A stretch of DNA of 64,000 nt from Azohydromonas caseinilytica. Its GTDB lineage: Bacteria > Pseudomonadota > Gammaproteobacteria > Burkholderiales > Burkholderiaceae_C. The stretch is from positions 372,001-436,000 of the forward strand of contig NZ_JABBFW010000001.1 of NCBI RefSeq assembly GCF_012927045.1, in the 5' to 3' direction. This document shows, piece by piece, positions 47,780 through 55,474 of the stretch; within the stretch, counting starts at the first letter, position 1, and every line of letters starts with the position of its first letter. The notes under the pieces were generated by a model that was not told where the DNA came from, did not search any database, and worked only from the letters and a program-made list of their open reading frames with translations. The position numbers were made by a program, and so were the translations under genes.

Positions 47780-50700
47780 ATGAACGCCCCTTTGCCTGAA
47801 GCCGTACGCCTCGCGCTGGAAAAGGTGACGCTGGAAGACAAGTACGCGCTGGAGCGCGGACACGCCTTCATGAGCGGCGTGCAGGCGCTGGTACGGCTGC
47901 CGATGCTGCAGCAGCAGCGCGACGCCCTGGCCGGCCTGAACACCGCCGGCTTCGTCAGCGGCTACCGCGGCAGCCCGCTGGGCGGGGTGGATCAGGCGCT
48001 GTGGTCGGCCAGGAAGCACCTGGCGGCGCACCAGGTGGTGTTCCAGCCCGGCGTGAACGAGGAGCTGGCCGCCACGGCGGTGTGGGGCACGCAGCAGCTC
48101 GATCTCTACCCGGACCAGAAGAAGTTCGACGGCGTGTTCGGCCTCTGGTACGGCAAGGGGCCGGGCGTGGACCGCAGCGTGGACGTGTTCAAGCACGCCA
48201 ACCTCGCGGGCACGGCGCGCCACGGCGGGGTGATCGCGGTGGCCGGCGACGACCATGTGTCCAAGAGCTCCACCGCGCCGCACCAGAGCGACCACGTGTT
48301 CAAGGCCTGCGGCCTGCCGGTGTTCTTCCCCTCCAGCGTGCAGGACATCCTCGACATGGGCCTGCACGCCTGGGCCATGAGCCGCTTCTCGGGGCTGTGG
48401 GCCGGCATGAAGACGATCCAGGAGGTGGTGGAGTCCAGCACCTCGGTGGACATCGCCCCGGACCGCGTGCAGATCGTGCTGCCCGAGGATTTCGAGATGC
48501 CCCCCGGCGGGCTGCACATCCGCTGGCCCGACCCGCCGCTGGTGCAGGAGGCGCGGCTGATGGACCACAAGTGGTACGCGGCCCTGGCCTACGTGCGCGC
48601 CAACAAGCTCAACCACGACGTGATCCGCGGCCCGCACGACCGCTTCGGGATCATCGCCAGCGGCAAGGCCTTCAACGACACGCGCCAGGCGCTGTCCGAC
48701 CTGGGCCTGGACGAGGACAGCTGCCGGCGCCTGGGGGTGCGGCTGCACAAGGTCAACGTGGTGTGGCCGCTGGAGGCCAACATCACCCGCAGCTTCGCCG
48801 AGGGGCTGCAGGAGATCCTGGTGGTGGAAGAGAAGCGCCAGGTCATCGAGTACCAGATCAAGGAAGAGCTCTACAACTGGCGCCCCGACGTGCGGCCCAA
48901 CGTGCTGGGCAAGTTCGACGAGCCCGAGGGCGACTTGAGCGGCGGCGAGTGGAGCCGCCCGAACCCCAGCGACAACTGGCTGCTGCGCGCCAAGGCCGAC
49001 CTGACGCCGGCCCTCATCGCCAAGGCCATCGCCAGGCGGCTGAAGAAGCTGGGCGTGGATGCCGACACCGCCGCGCGCATGGACGCGCGGCTGGCGGTGA
49101 TCGAGGCCAGGGAGAAGAGCCTGCTGGCGCTGGAGACGCCGGGCGCGGCGCCGGCGGCGGAGCGCAAGCCGTGGTTCTGCAGCGGCTGTCCGCACAACAC
49201 CAGCACCCGCGTGCCCGAGGGCTCGCGCGCGGTGGCGGGCATCGGCTGCCACTACATGGTCACCTGGATGGACCGCGCCACCAGCACCTTCACGCAAATG
49301 GGCGGCGAAGGCGTGTCCTGGGTCGGCCAGGCGCCCTTCACCACCGAGCCGCACGTGTTCGCCAACCTGGGCGACGGCACCTACCACCACTCCGGGCTGC
49401 TGGCGATCCGCCAGTCCATCGCCGCGGGGGTGAACATCACTTACAAGATCCTGTTCAACGACGCCGTGGCCATGACCGGCGGCCAGCCGGTGGAAGGCCA
49501 GATGCGCGTGCCGGAGATGACGCAGGAGCTGCAGGCCGAGGGCGTCAAGCGCATCGTCATCGTCAGCGACACGCCCGAGGCCTACCGCGCCATGCCGGGC
49601 CTGGCCGCGGGCGTCACCGTGCGCGAGCGCCAGGAACTGGACGAGGTGCAGCGCGAGCTGCGCGAGGTGCCGGGCTGCACGGTGCTGATCTACGCCCAGA
49701 CCTGCGCGACCGAAAAGCGCCGCCGCCGCAAGCGCGGGACCATGCAGGAGCCGAGCAAGCGCGTGGTGATCAACGAGGCGGTGTGCGAGGGCTGCGGCGA
49801 CTGCAGCGACAAGAGCAACTGCCTGTCGGTGGAGCCGGTCGAGACCGAGTTCGGCCGCAAGCGCCGCATCAACCAGAACAGCTGCAACCTGGACTACTCC
49901 TGCACCCAGGGCTTCTGCCCCAGCTTCGTGACGGTGGAAGGCGGCACGCTGAAGAAGCCCAAGCCCGACCAGGCGCAGGACCCCGAGGCGTTGCCGCCCA
50001 TTCCCGAGCCGGCGCTGCCCGACGCCGCGCAGGCCTGGGGCGTGGTGGTCGCCGGCGTTGGCGGCACGGGCGTGATCACCATCGGCCAGCTGCTGGGCAT
50101 GGCGGCGCACCTGGAGGGCAAGGGCATCGTCACGCAGGACGCCGCCGGCCTGGCGCAGAAAGGCGGCGCCACCTGGAGCCATGTGCAGATCGCCGACACC
50201 CAGGAGGCGATCCACACCACCAAGGTGGACATGGCCAAGGCCGACCTGGTGATCGCCTGCGACGCCATCGTGGCGGCGCTGCCGGCGACGCTGGCGGTGA
50301 TGCACCCGGGCCGCACCGGCGTGGCGCTCAACAGCCATGGCGCCCCGACGGCCGCCTTCGTGCACCAGCCCGACTGGCAGTTCCCGCTGGGCCCGTGCCA
50401 GGACACGATCGCGCAGCAGGTCGGGCGCGAGCGGCTCTTCGCCTTCGACGCCGAGCAGGTGGCGGTGAAGCTGCTGGGCGACTCGATCTACACCAACCCG
50501 CTGCTGCTGGGCGTGGCCTGGCAGATGGGGCGCCTGCCGCTGCAGCGCGCCTCGCTGCGCCGCGCCATCGAGCTCAACGGCGTGCAGGTGGAGAAGAACC
50601 TGCGCGCCTTCGAGTGGGGCCGGCGCTGCGCGCATGACCTGGCCGCGGTGCAGGCGCTGTTCCAGGCGGCGCAGGTGATCAGCATCGTGCGGCGCCCGGC

Positions 50701-51343
50701 GTTGGAGGAGCTGGTCGAGCGCCGCGTGGACTTCCTCACCGGCTACCAGGACGCGGCCTATGCGCAGCGCTACCGCGAGTTCGTGCAGCGTGTGCGCGAG
50801 GCCGAGCAGCCGCTGGCCTCGACGCGGCTGAGCGAGGCGGTGGCGCAGGGGCTGTTCAAGCTCATGGCCTACAAGGACGAGTACGAAGTCGCGCGGCTGC
50901 ACACCGACCCGGCCTTCGAGCAGCAGATCGGCGCGATGTTCGAGGGCGACTTCAAGGTGGTGCACCACTTGGCGCCGCCGCTGCTGGCCAAGACGAATGC
51001 GCGCGGCGAGCTGGTCAAGCAGTCCTACGGGCCGTGGATGCGCAAGGCCTTCAGGCTGCTGGCGCGCATGAAGGGCCTGCGCGGCACGGCGCTGGACGTG
51101 TTCGGCCGCAGCGCCGAGCGGCGCGAGGAGCGGGCGCTGATCGAGCAGTACCGCGCCTGCATCGAGGAGCTGCTGCGCGGCCTGACGCCGCAGACGCTGC
51201 CGCTGGCGGTGCAGATCGCGCGCATCCCGCAGCAGATCCGCGGCTTCGGACATGTGAAGGCGCGGCACCTGGCCCAGGCGCGCCAGGAGTGGGCTGGATT
51301 GATGGCGCAGTGGCGCGCGGGTGGGGTGAGGAAGGCAGCGTGA
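47780..51343 (+). CDS. Indolepyruvate ferredoxin oxidoreductase, fused alpha-beta type
   Basis: Oxidatively decarboxylates aryl pyruvates (indolepyruvate, phenylpyruvate) to acyl-CoA with reduction of ferredoxin. The 1187-residue chain carries, in order: an N-terminal pyrimidine/TPP domain (GFVSGYRGSPLGGVD, ITRSFAEGLQEILVVEEK), a TPP domain with CSGCPHNTSTRVPEGS (about 468) and GDGTYHHSGLLAI, a ferredoxin-like part (Cys about 668-710: CEGCGDCSDKSNC), and the beta-type domain (GVGGTGVITIGQLLG, about 758). GAGGAA precedes the ATG at 47780. Proteobacterial members of this long aerobic form act in phenylalanine and related catabolism. The divergent Lrp-type gene is the likely regulator. Confidence 0.93.
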   Translation: MNAPLPEAVRLALEKVTLEDKYALERGHAFMSGVQALVRLPMLQQQRDALAGLNTAGFVSGYRGSPLGGVDQALWSARKHLAAHQVVFQPGVNEELAATAVWGTQQLDLYPDQKKFDGVFGLWYGKGPGVDRSVDVFKHANLAGTARHGGVIAVAGDDHVSKSSTAPHQSDHVFKACGLPVFFPSSVQDILDMGLHAWAMSRFSGLWAGMKTIQEVVESSTSVDIAPDRVQIVLPEDFEMPPGGLHIRWPDPPLVQEARLMDHKWYAALAYVRANKLNHDVIRGPHDRFGIIASGKAFNDTRQALSDLGLDEDSCRRLGVRLHKVNVVWPLEANITRSFAEGLQEILVVEEKRQVIEYQIKEELYNWRPDVRPNVLGKFDEPEGDLSGGEWSRPNPSDNWLLRAKADLTPALIAKAIARRLKKLGVDADTAARMDARLAVIEAREKSLLALETPGAAPAAERKPWFCSGCPHNTSTRVPEGSRAVAGIGCHYMVTWMDRATSTFTQMGGEGVSWVGQAPFTTEPHVFANLGDGTYHHSGLLAIRQSIAAGVNITYKILFNDAVAMTGGQPVEGQMRVPEMTQELQAEGVKRIVIVSDTPEAYRAMPGLAAGVTVRERQELDEVQRELREVPGCTVLIYAQTCATEKRRRRKRGTMQEPSKRVVINEAVCEGCGDCSDKSNCLSVEPVETEFGRKRRINQNSCNLDYSCTQGFCPSFVTVEGGTLKKPKPDQAQDPEALPPIPEPALPDAAQAWGVVVAGVGGTGVITIGQLLGMAAHLEGKGIVTQDAAGLAQKGGATWSHVQIADTQEAIHTTKVDMAKADLVIACDAIVAALPATLAVMHPGRTGVALNSHGAPTAAFVHQPDWQFPLGPCQDTIAQQVGRERLFAFDAEQVAVKLLGDSIYTNPLLLGVAWQMGRLPLQRASLRRAIELNGVQVEKNLRAFEWGRRCAHDLAAVQALFQAAQVISIVRRPALEELVERRVDFLTGYQDAAYAQRYREFVQRVREAEQPLASTRLSEAVAQGLFKLMAYKDEYEVARLHTDPAFEQQIGAMFEGDFKVVHHLAPPLLAKTNARGELVKQSYGPWMRKAFRLLARMKGLRGTALDVFGRSAERREERALIEQYRACIEELLRGLTPQTLPLAVQIARIPQQIRGFGHVKARHLAQARQEWAGLMAQWRAGGVRKAA

Positions 51344-51403
51344 AGGGTGCGGGGTTGTCCGGAGAAAGTGGTTGGACGGTTGGCCGCGAGTTGGTCTGTT
51401 TCG

Positions 51404-51570
51404 CCTACTACTCCGTCATCCCCGCGCAGGCGGGGACCCAGGCGGTCCCACACCAGAGCGCAAGAATCACGGCCGGCAAGATCACACGGCACCTTGGTGC
51501 ACCACGCAATCGGCTCACGGCCGCTTGGGGGCCGCCTAGGTTCCCGCCTGCGCGGGAATGACGAAGTAGG
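51404..51570 (+). repeat. Dispersed palindromic element, copy 2
   Basis: About 167 bases, opening CCTACTACTCCGTCATCCCC and closing GCGGGAATGACGAAGTAGG. It is homologous to copy 1 at 44332-44496, in inverted orientation, with the interiors diverged but alignable (for example a shared GGTCCCAC and GCTCACGGC). It lies in the convergent gap between the oxidoreductase gene and the BON lipoprotein gene and fills most of it. Confidence 0.85.
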
Positions 51571-51631
51571 AAACGGGCCACCTCGACTTACGAGATAGCC
51601 CGCTGCGTTCCTCGGTAGCGCTTTATTCAGC

Positions 51632-52240
51632 TTACCCCGCCGTCTTGAGCTGGTTGTCCACCTTCTTCACGCCCTCGATGCCCTTGACCAGCGTGGTGGC
51701 GTGCTTGCGGGCGTCCTCGGTGGGGGCGGTGCCGGTGAGCTTGACCACGCCGTCCTTGGTGTCCACGTCGATGGCCAGCGCCTTGAGGCTGGCGTCGGCG
51801 GCCAGCGTGGTCTTGACGCGGGCGGTGACGGCGGCGTCGCCCGCCAGGTCCTTGGCGTCGCCGGCCAGCTCGACGGCCTTCTCCTTGGTGGCTGCGGCTG
51901 CGGCGGCCACCTTGTCGCCCGCGGTGTCGGCGGCGGCGGCGATCTTGTCGCCCGCCTTGTCGGCCGCGGCGGCGGCCTTGTCGCCGGCGGTGTCGGCTGC
52001 GGCAGCCGCCTTGTCCTTGGCCTCACCCGCCGCTTCCCGCACGTTCTCGGCCGCGCTGCTCATGGCCGCGGAGGCGGTGGCCGCCGGGTCGGAGGCGGTG
52101 ACCACCGGCGCCGGCGCGGTCTGGTTCGTCACCACGGCCTCGGACGGCTTGTCGGCTTCGGTACGCGGGCTGCAGGCCGCCAGCAGGGTGGCCAGGGCAG
52201 CGGTGGCAAGAACGGCGGGGCGCAGGGACAGCTCGGTCAT
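51632..52240 (-). CDS. BON-domain lipoprotein with heptad-like helical repeats
   Basis: A 202-residue envelope lipoprotein. The signal ends in the lipobox LLAAC (Cys23). Residues about 75-130 are low-complexity repeats of 11 residues (AAAADTAGDK, AAAADKAGDK, IAAAADTAGD), predicted as a long amphipathic helix, similar to LEA-type sequences. The C-terminal BON domain (about 133-202) includes VTARVKTTLAADASLKALAI and DGVVKLTGTAPTEDARKHA. BON proteins are linked to osmotic stress and membrane association (OsmY-type). The ATG at 52240 gives MTELSLRP. It is the neighbour of the lipocalin gene. Confidence 0.85.
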   Translation of the reverse strand: MTELSLRPAVLATAALATLLAACSPRTEADKPSEAVVTNQTAPAPVVTASDPAATASAAMSSAAENVREAAGEAKDKAAAAADTAGDKAAAAADKAGDKIAAAADTAGDKVAAAAAATKEKAVELAGDAKDLAGDAAVTARVKTTLAADASLKALAIDVDTKDGVVKLTGTAPTEDARKHATTLVKGIEGVKKVDNQLKTAG

Positions 52241-52313
52241 TGCGGGACTCCTTGAAGTAATGGGTGTTCGGGGCGTTGGCAAGCCGTGCGCCTGCGAACG
52301 GCCGGATGCGGGT

Positions 52314-52976
52314 TCAGGCGCCCGGGGCTTGCGCCGGGGCGGCGGCCCAGACGGCCGGCCGCGGGCCGGCCTGGGTGCTGACCTGCAGCGTGGGCACCAG
52401 GTGGCCGACCTCGAAGCCGCGGCTGCGCAGGTGCGCCATCAGCGCGGCGTAGGCCTCGGGCTGCACCTGCGGCTCGCGCGCCAGCACGCGCTGCAGCGCG
52501 CCGTGGCGGTCGCTGATCACGGTGACGCGGTACTGCGGGTCCAGCGCCACCACCCAGTGGTCCTGCCGCCCGGCAGGCAGCCAGCGCAACCCGGCCGGCA
52601 GCCAGCTGACCTCGAAGCGCGCCGGGCCCTGCGGCAATGCCAGGCCGCGCAGCGTGGCGGTGCGACCATCGAGGCGGCGGCACAGCTGGGTGAGCTGCAG
52701 GCGCTGGCCGGGCTCGGGGCGCATCTGCGTCACGACGTCGGTCACGCAGCCGCGGCGGCCGGGCTGCGGGCCGCCATGCGCGAGCTCGTACCAGACGCCG
52801 CCGTAGCGGCCCAGGTCCAGCGCGGGCACGGTGTCGATGGCGCCGGCCGTGGCATTGGCCGGGTGCAGTACGGCACCGGCGGCGGCCATCAGCAGCGCCG
52901 CCAGCAGCAGCAGCATCTGCACGCCGCGCGGCACGCGCCGCTGGGACAGGGTGGACGGGGAAACGAGGCGGTGCAT
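52314..52976 (-). CDS. Lipocalin-family exported protein
   Basis: A 220-residue protein with an N-terminal hydrophobic segment (VQMLLLLAALLMAAAGAVL) and a lipocalin barrel. The family signature is visible as LDLGRYGGVWYELAHGGPQP (GxW motif), followed by CVTDVVTQM, LAQ-type strands RFEVSWLPAG, and DHWVVALDPQYRVTVISD. A C-terminal helix (AYAALMAHLRSRGFE) packs on the barrel in relatives. Unlike E. coli Blc it has no lipobox cysteine after the signal, so it is probably periplasmic or membrane-anchored. Ligands are likely lipids or other hydrophobic molecules. It precedes the BON lipoprotein gene by 73 bases. Confidence 0.82.
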   Translation of the reverse strand: MHRLVSPSTLSQRRVPRGVQMLLLLAALLMAAAGAVLHPANATAGAIDTVPALDLGRYGGVWYELAHGGPQPGRRGCVTDVVTQMRPEPGQRLQLTQLCRRLDGRTATLRGLALPQGPARFEVSWLPAGLRWLPAGRQDHWVVALDPQYRVTVISDRHGALQRVLAREPQVQPEAYAALMAHLRSRGFEVGHLVPTLQVSTQAGPRPAVWAAAPAQAPGA

Positions 52977-53286
52977 GGAGTGCTCCTGGAAAGCCGAGCC
53001 GCGGGCGGCATGCGCCGCAGCGTTGCAATCAACTCTAGGCAGCAGTCCGGACGCTGGCTGTAGTCAGCCCGCGCGCGGCCCTGTCGGACGCTTCCCACAC
53101 TGCACATGCGGCATCGGCGTACAAGCCGGCGCCGGCACGCCGGCCCCGGCATGCACATTCCTTGCGCGGCATCAACGCCAGGCGTTCAGCTTTTCTGAAA
53201 CGGTTCCCCAATTCCGCTGAAGTCCGGCCCGCCGGCCGCCCGGGATACTCCTGGGCTTGTCAAGACGCCACATCCCCCTCTTGTCC
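52977..53286. other. Divergent intergenic region, nothing recognised
   Basis: The 310 bases between the leftward lipocalin gene and the rightward cytochrome b561 gene contain no convincing ORF, tRNA, hairpin terminator or riboswitch. It must hold both promoters, but no good -35/-10 pair was picked out. Confidence 0.6.
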
Positions 53287-53829
53287 ATGCCCACGTTCAA
53301 CGTCTCCCGCTACAGCCGCCCGGCCGTGGTCTTGCACTGGCTGCTGGCCCTGCTCATCACCGGCACTTTCGCGCTGGGCCTGTACATGCACGAGCTGCCG
53401 GTGTCGCCGCAGCGCCTGAAGCTCTACAGCTGGCACAAGTGGGCGGGCGTGGTGATCCTGGCGCTGTCGGCGCTGCGGCTGCTGGTGCGGCTGCGCGGGC
53501 CGCGTCCGAGCGAGCTGGCCGCGCCGGCTTGGCAACGCCAGGCCGCGCACGCCACGCACCATGCGCTGTACCTGCTGTTCTTCGCCGTGCCGCTGGTGGG
53601 CTGGGCCTACAGCTCGGCGGCGGGCTTCCCCGTGGTGCTGTTCGGCGTGCTGCCGCTGCCGGACTTCGTGCCGGTGAACAAGGAGCTCGCCGCGCTGCTC
53701 AAGGGCTGGCACAAGGGCCTGGCGCTGACGCTGGGCGCGCTGGTGCTGCTGCACCTGGCGGCGGTGCTCAAGCATCAATTCATCGACCGCGACGGCCTGC
53801 TCGCCCGCATGGGCCTGGGCCGCGCCTGA
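53287..53829 (+). CDS. Cytochrome b561
   Basis: An inner-membrane di-heme cytochrome of 180 residues with four membrane helices. The histidines expected as heme ligands are present: VVLHWLLALLI, SWHKWAGV, ATHHALYLLF, and KGWHKGLALTL/LLHLAAVLKHQF. CybB-type proteins oxidise ubiquinol and can pass electrons to superoxide or partner proteins. The ATG at 53287 (MPTFNVSRYSRPAVVLHW) is preferred; an in-frame TTG lies ten codons upstream. Two YceI genes follow on the same strand, at 28 and about 740 bases, a known association. Confidence 0.93.
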   Translation: MPTFNVSRYSRPAVVLHWLLALLITGTFALGLYMHELPVSPQRLKLYSWHKWAGVVILALSALRLLVRLRGPRPSELAAPAWQRQAAHATHHALYLLFFAVPLVGWAYSSAAGFPVVLFGVLPLPDFVPVNKELAALLKGWHKGLALTLGALVLLHLAAVLKHQFIDRDGLLARMGLGRA

Positions 53830-53857
53830 CTTCCCTCCCCCAAGGAACCACATTCCC

Positions 53858-54475
53858 ATGGCTCAACGCATCCTCACCGCGCTGGCGCTGGCCGCGGCGC
53901 TGTCCGCCCCGGCCTGGGCACAGACCCCGGCCAAGCCGGCTCCGGCCGCCGCCAAGCCCGCCGCCGCGCCCGCCCCGGCGCAGCTGGTGGCGGCGCAAAG
54001 CGAGGTCGCCTTCACCAGCCGCCAGATGGGCGTGCCGGTGGACGGGCGCTTCCGCCGCTTCGAGGCCCAGGTGCAGTTCGACCCCAAGAAGCCCGAGACG
54101 GCGCGCATCGCGCTGAAGGTGGACCTGGCCAGCATCACCATGGGCGCGCCCGAGAGCGAGGCCGAGGTGGTCAAGCCCGAGTGGTTCAACACCGCCAAGT
54201 TCCCGCAGGCCACCTTCACCTCCACCGCGGTCAAGGCGCTGGGCGGCAACCGCTTCGAGGTGGCGGGCCAGTTCGGGCTCAAGGGCATCACGCGCGACAT
54301 CGTCGTGCCGGTGACGCTGGCCGCCGCCGGCGCCAACACCGTAGCCACCGGCAGCTTCACGCTCAAGCGGCTGGAGCACCGCATCGGCGAAGGCGAATGG
54401 GCCGACACCTCCATGGTCGCCAACGACGTGGCCGTCAAGTTCAAGCTCACGTTCAGCGGCATCGCCCCGCTGTGA
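53858..54475 (+). CDS. YceI-family periplasmic protein (first copy)
   Basis: A 205-residue secreted lipocalin-like protein. The signal peptide ends near ALSAPAWAQ (residue 22). A Pro/Ala linker (23-45) leads into the YceI barrel: SEVAFTSRQMGVPVDGRFRR, LKVDLASITMG, EWFNTAKFPQATFTST, and GQFGLKGITRDIVVPV. YceI proteins bind isoprenoid chains such as polyprenols or ubiquinone. Its place directly after cytochrome b561 suggests the two work together with quinone, an inference from context. Confidence 0.93.
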   Translation: MAQRILTALALAAALSAPAWAQTPAKPAPAAAKPAAAPAPAQLVAAQSEVAFTSRQMGVPVDGRFRRFEAQVQFDPKKPETARIALKVDLASITMGAPESEAEVVKPEWFNTAKFPQATFTSTAVKALGGNRFEVAGQFGLKGITRDIVVPVTLAAAGANTVATGSFTLKRLEHRIGEGEWADTSMVANDVAVKFKLTFSGIAPL

Positions 54476-54567
54476 GTGAACCCGGTCCCGGATTCCGAGT
54501 CTCCCCGCACGCCGGCCGTCCCGCGGCCGTGCCTTCCCGTTCCACTCCGACAAACCAGAACCCGCAC

Positions 54568-55143
54568 ATGAAGAAGACCCTTGCCCTGGCCGCCCTGGCG
54601 GCCGTGACCGCCGCCGGCATCGCCCCCGCGCAGGCCGCCACCTACGCCATCGACCCGACGCACACCTTCGTCACCTTCGAGTTTCCGCACTTCGGCACCT
54701 CGACCAACCGCGGCCGCTTCGACAAGAAGGAAGGCACCGTCGAGTTCGACCGCGCCGCGCGCACCGGCCGCGTCGAGCTGACGCTGGAGACCGGCTCCAT
54801 CAGCAGCGGCACCCCGACCTTCGACAAGCACCTGCGCAGCGACGACTTCTTCGCCGCCGAGCAGTTCCCCAGCGCCAAGTTCGTGGCCGACAAGTTCAGC
54901 TTCGACGGCGACAAGGTCACCGAGGTGTCCGGCCAGCTCACGCTGCGCGGCAAGACCCACCCGCTGGTGCTCAAGGCCAACCGCTTCAACTGCTACCAGA
55001 ACCCCATGCTCAAGCGCGAGGTCTGCGGCGGCGACTTCGAGGCCGTGATGCAGCGCAGCCTCTGGGGCGTGAACTGGGGCCTGAACATGGGCGCACCCGA
55101 CAACGTCAAGCTGCTGATCCAGGTCGAGGCCATCAAGCAGTAA
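54568..55143 (+). CDS. YceI-family periplasmic protein (second copy)
   Basis: A 191-residue protein with a clear signal peptide (MKKTLALAALAAVTAAGIAP, cleaved after AQA). The YceI domain shows ATYAIDPTHTFVTFEFPHFG, RGRFDKKEGTVEFD, EQFPSAKFVADKF, and GQLTLRGKTHPLVL. It keeps the NRFNCYQNPMLKREVCGGDF segment with two cysteines that the E. coli YceI group has, which the first copy lacks. So the two YceI copies are of different subtypes, not a recent tandem duplication. It starts 92 bases after the first copy and ends just before a terminator. Confidence 0.94.
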   Translation: MKKTLALAALAAVTAAGIAPAQAATYAIDPTHTFVTFEFPHFGTSTNRGRFDKKEGTVEFDRAARTGRVELTLETGSISSGTPTFDKHLRSDDFFAAEQFPSAKFVADKFSFDGDKVTEVSGQLTLRGKTHPLVLKANRFNCYQNPMLKREVCGGDFEAVMQRSLWGVNWGLNMGAPDNVKLLIQVEAIKQ

Positions 55144-55177
55144 GCCGCGCCACCGCGGCCCGCGCCGCTTCCCGCGC

Positions 55178-55209
55178 ACCCCGCCGCCGCCCAGGCCGCG
55201 GGGTTTTTT
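55178..55209 (+). terminator. Intrinsic terminator of the b561-yceI-yceI operon
   Basis: ACCCCGC, a 13-base loop, GCGGGGT, then six T in a row. It lies 35 bases after the second yceI stop. Confidence 0.88.
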
Positions 55210-55375
55210 CATGCCCGGGCCCGGGCCGGCCGGGCAGGCGCAATCGAGGGATTGGGCAAGCCGCGTTCCCCCTTAGGGGTTTGCCCCACCCAAGCGGGGC
55301 CCGACGCGTCGAGGGGTCTGCACCCGCCGCATAAGCTTCCTCGCAAAGGTTTCTTCAGCTTCCTGGAGTGTCGCG

Positions 55376-55456
55376 ATGAGCAGTCAAGGCTGGGTGCAAT
55401 TTGCCGTCATGGTGGCCGCGCTGGGGCTGATGCTGGTGCAGAGCTTCACCAGCTGA
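55376..55456 (+). CDS. Tiny membrane peptide (26 residues), putative
   Basis: Reads MSSQGWVQFAVMVAALGLML then VQSFTS: one short hydrophobic helix. It has a good ribosome-binding site (TGGAG, 8 bases before ATG) and lies in a non-coding gap between the yceI terminator and the converging GGDEF-EAL gene (stop at 55475). Such short peptides can be regulators of neighbouring membrane proteins, but nothing here proves a role. The 55210-55375 stretch before it holds nothing else recognisable. Confidence 0.45.
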   Translation: MSSQGWVQFAVMVAALGLMLVQSFTS

Positions 55457-55474
55457 GCGCAGGCGGCGCCGCGC

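Noticed and set aside
47732-51268. Open frame of 1178 codons antisense to the oxidoreductase gene
   Set aside because: A GC-driven shadow frame, product rich in His/Arg/Leu, no family features.
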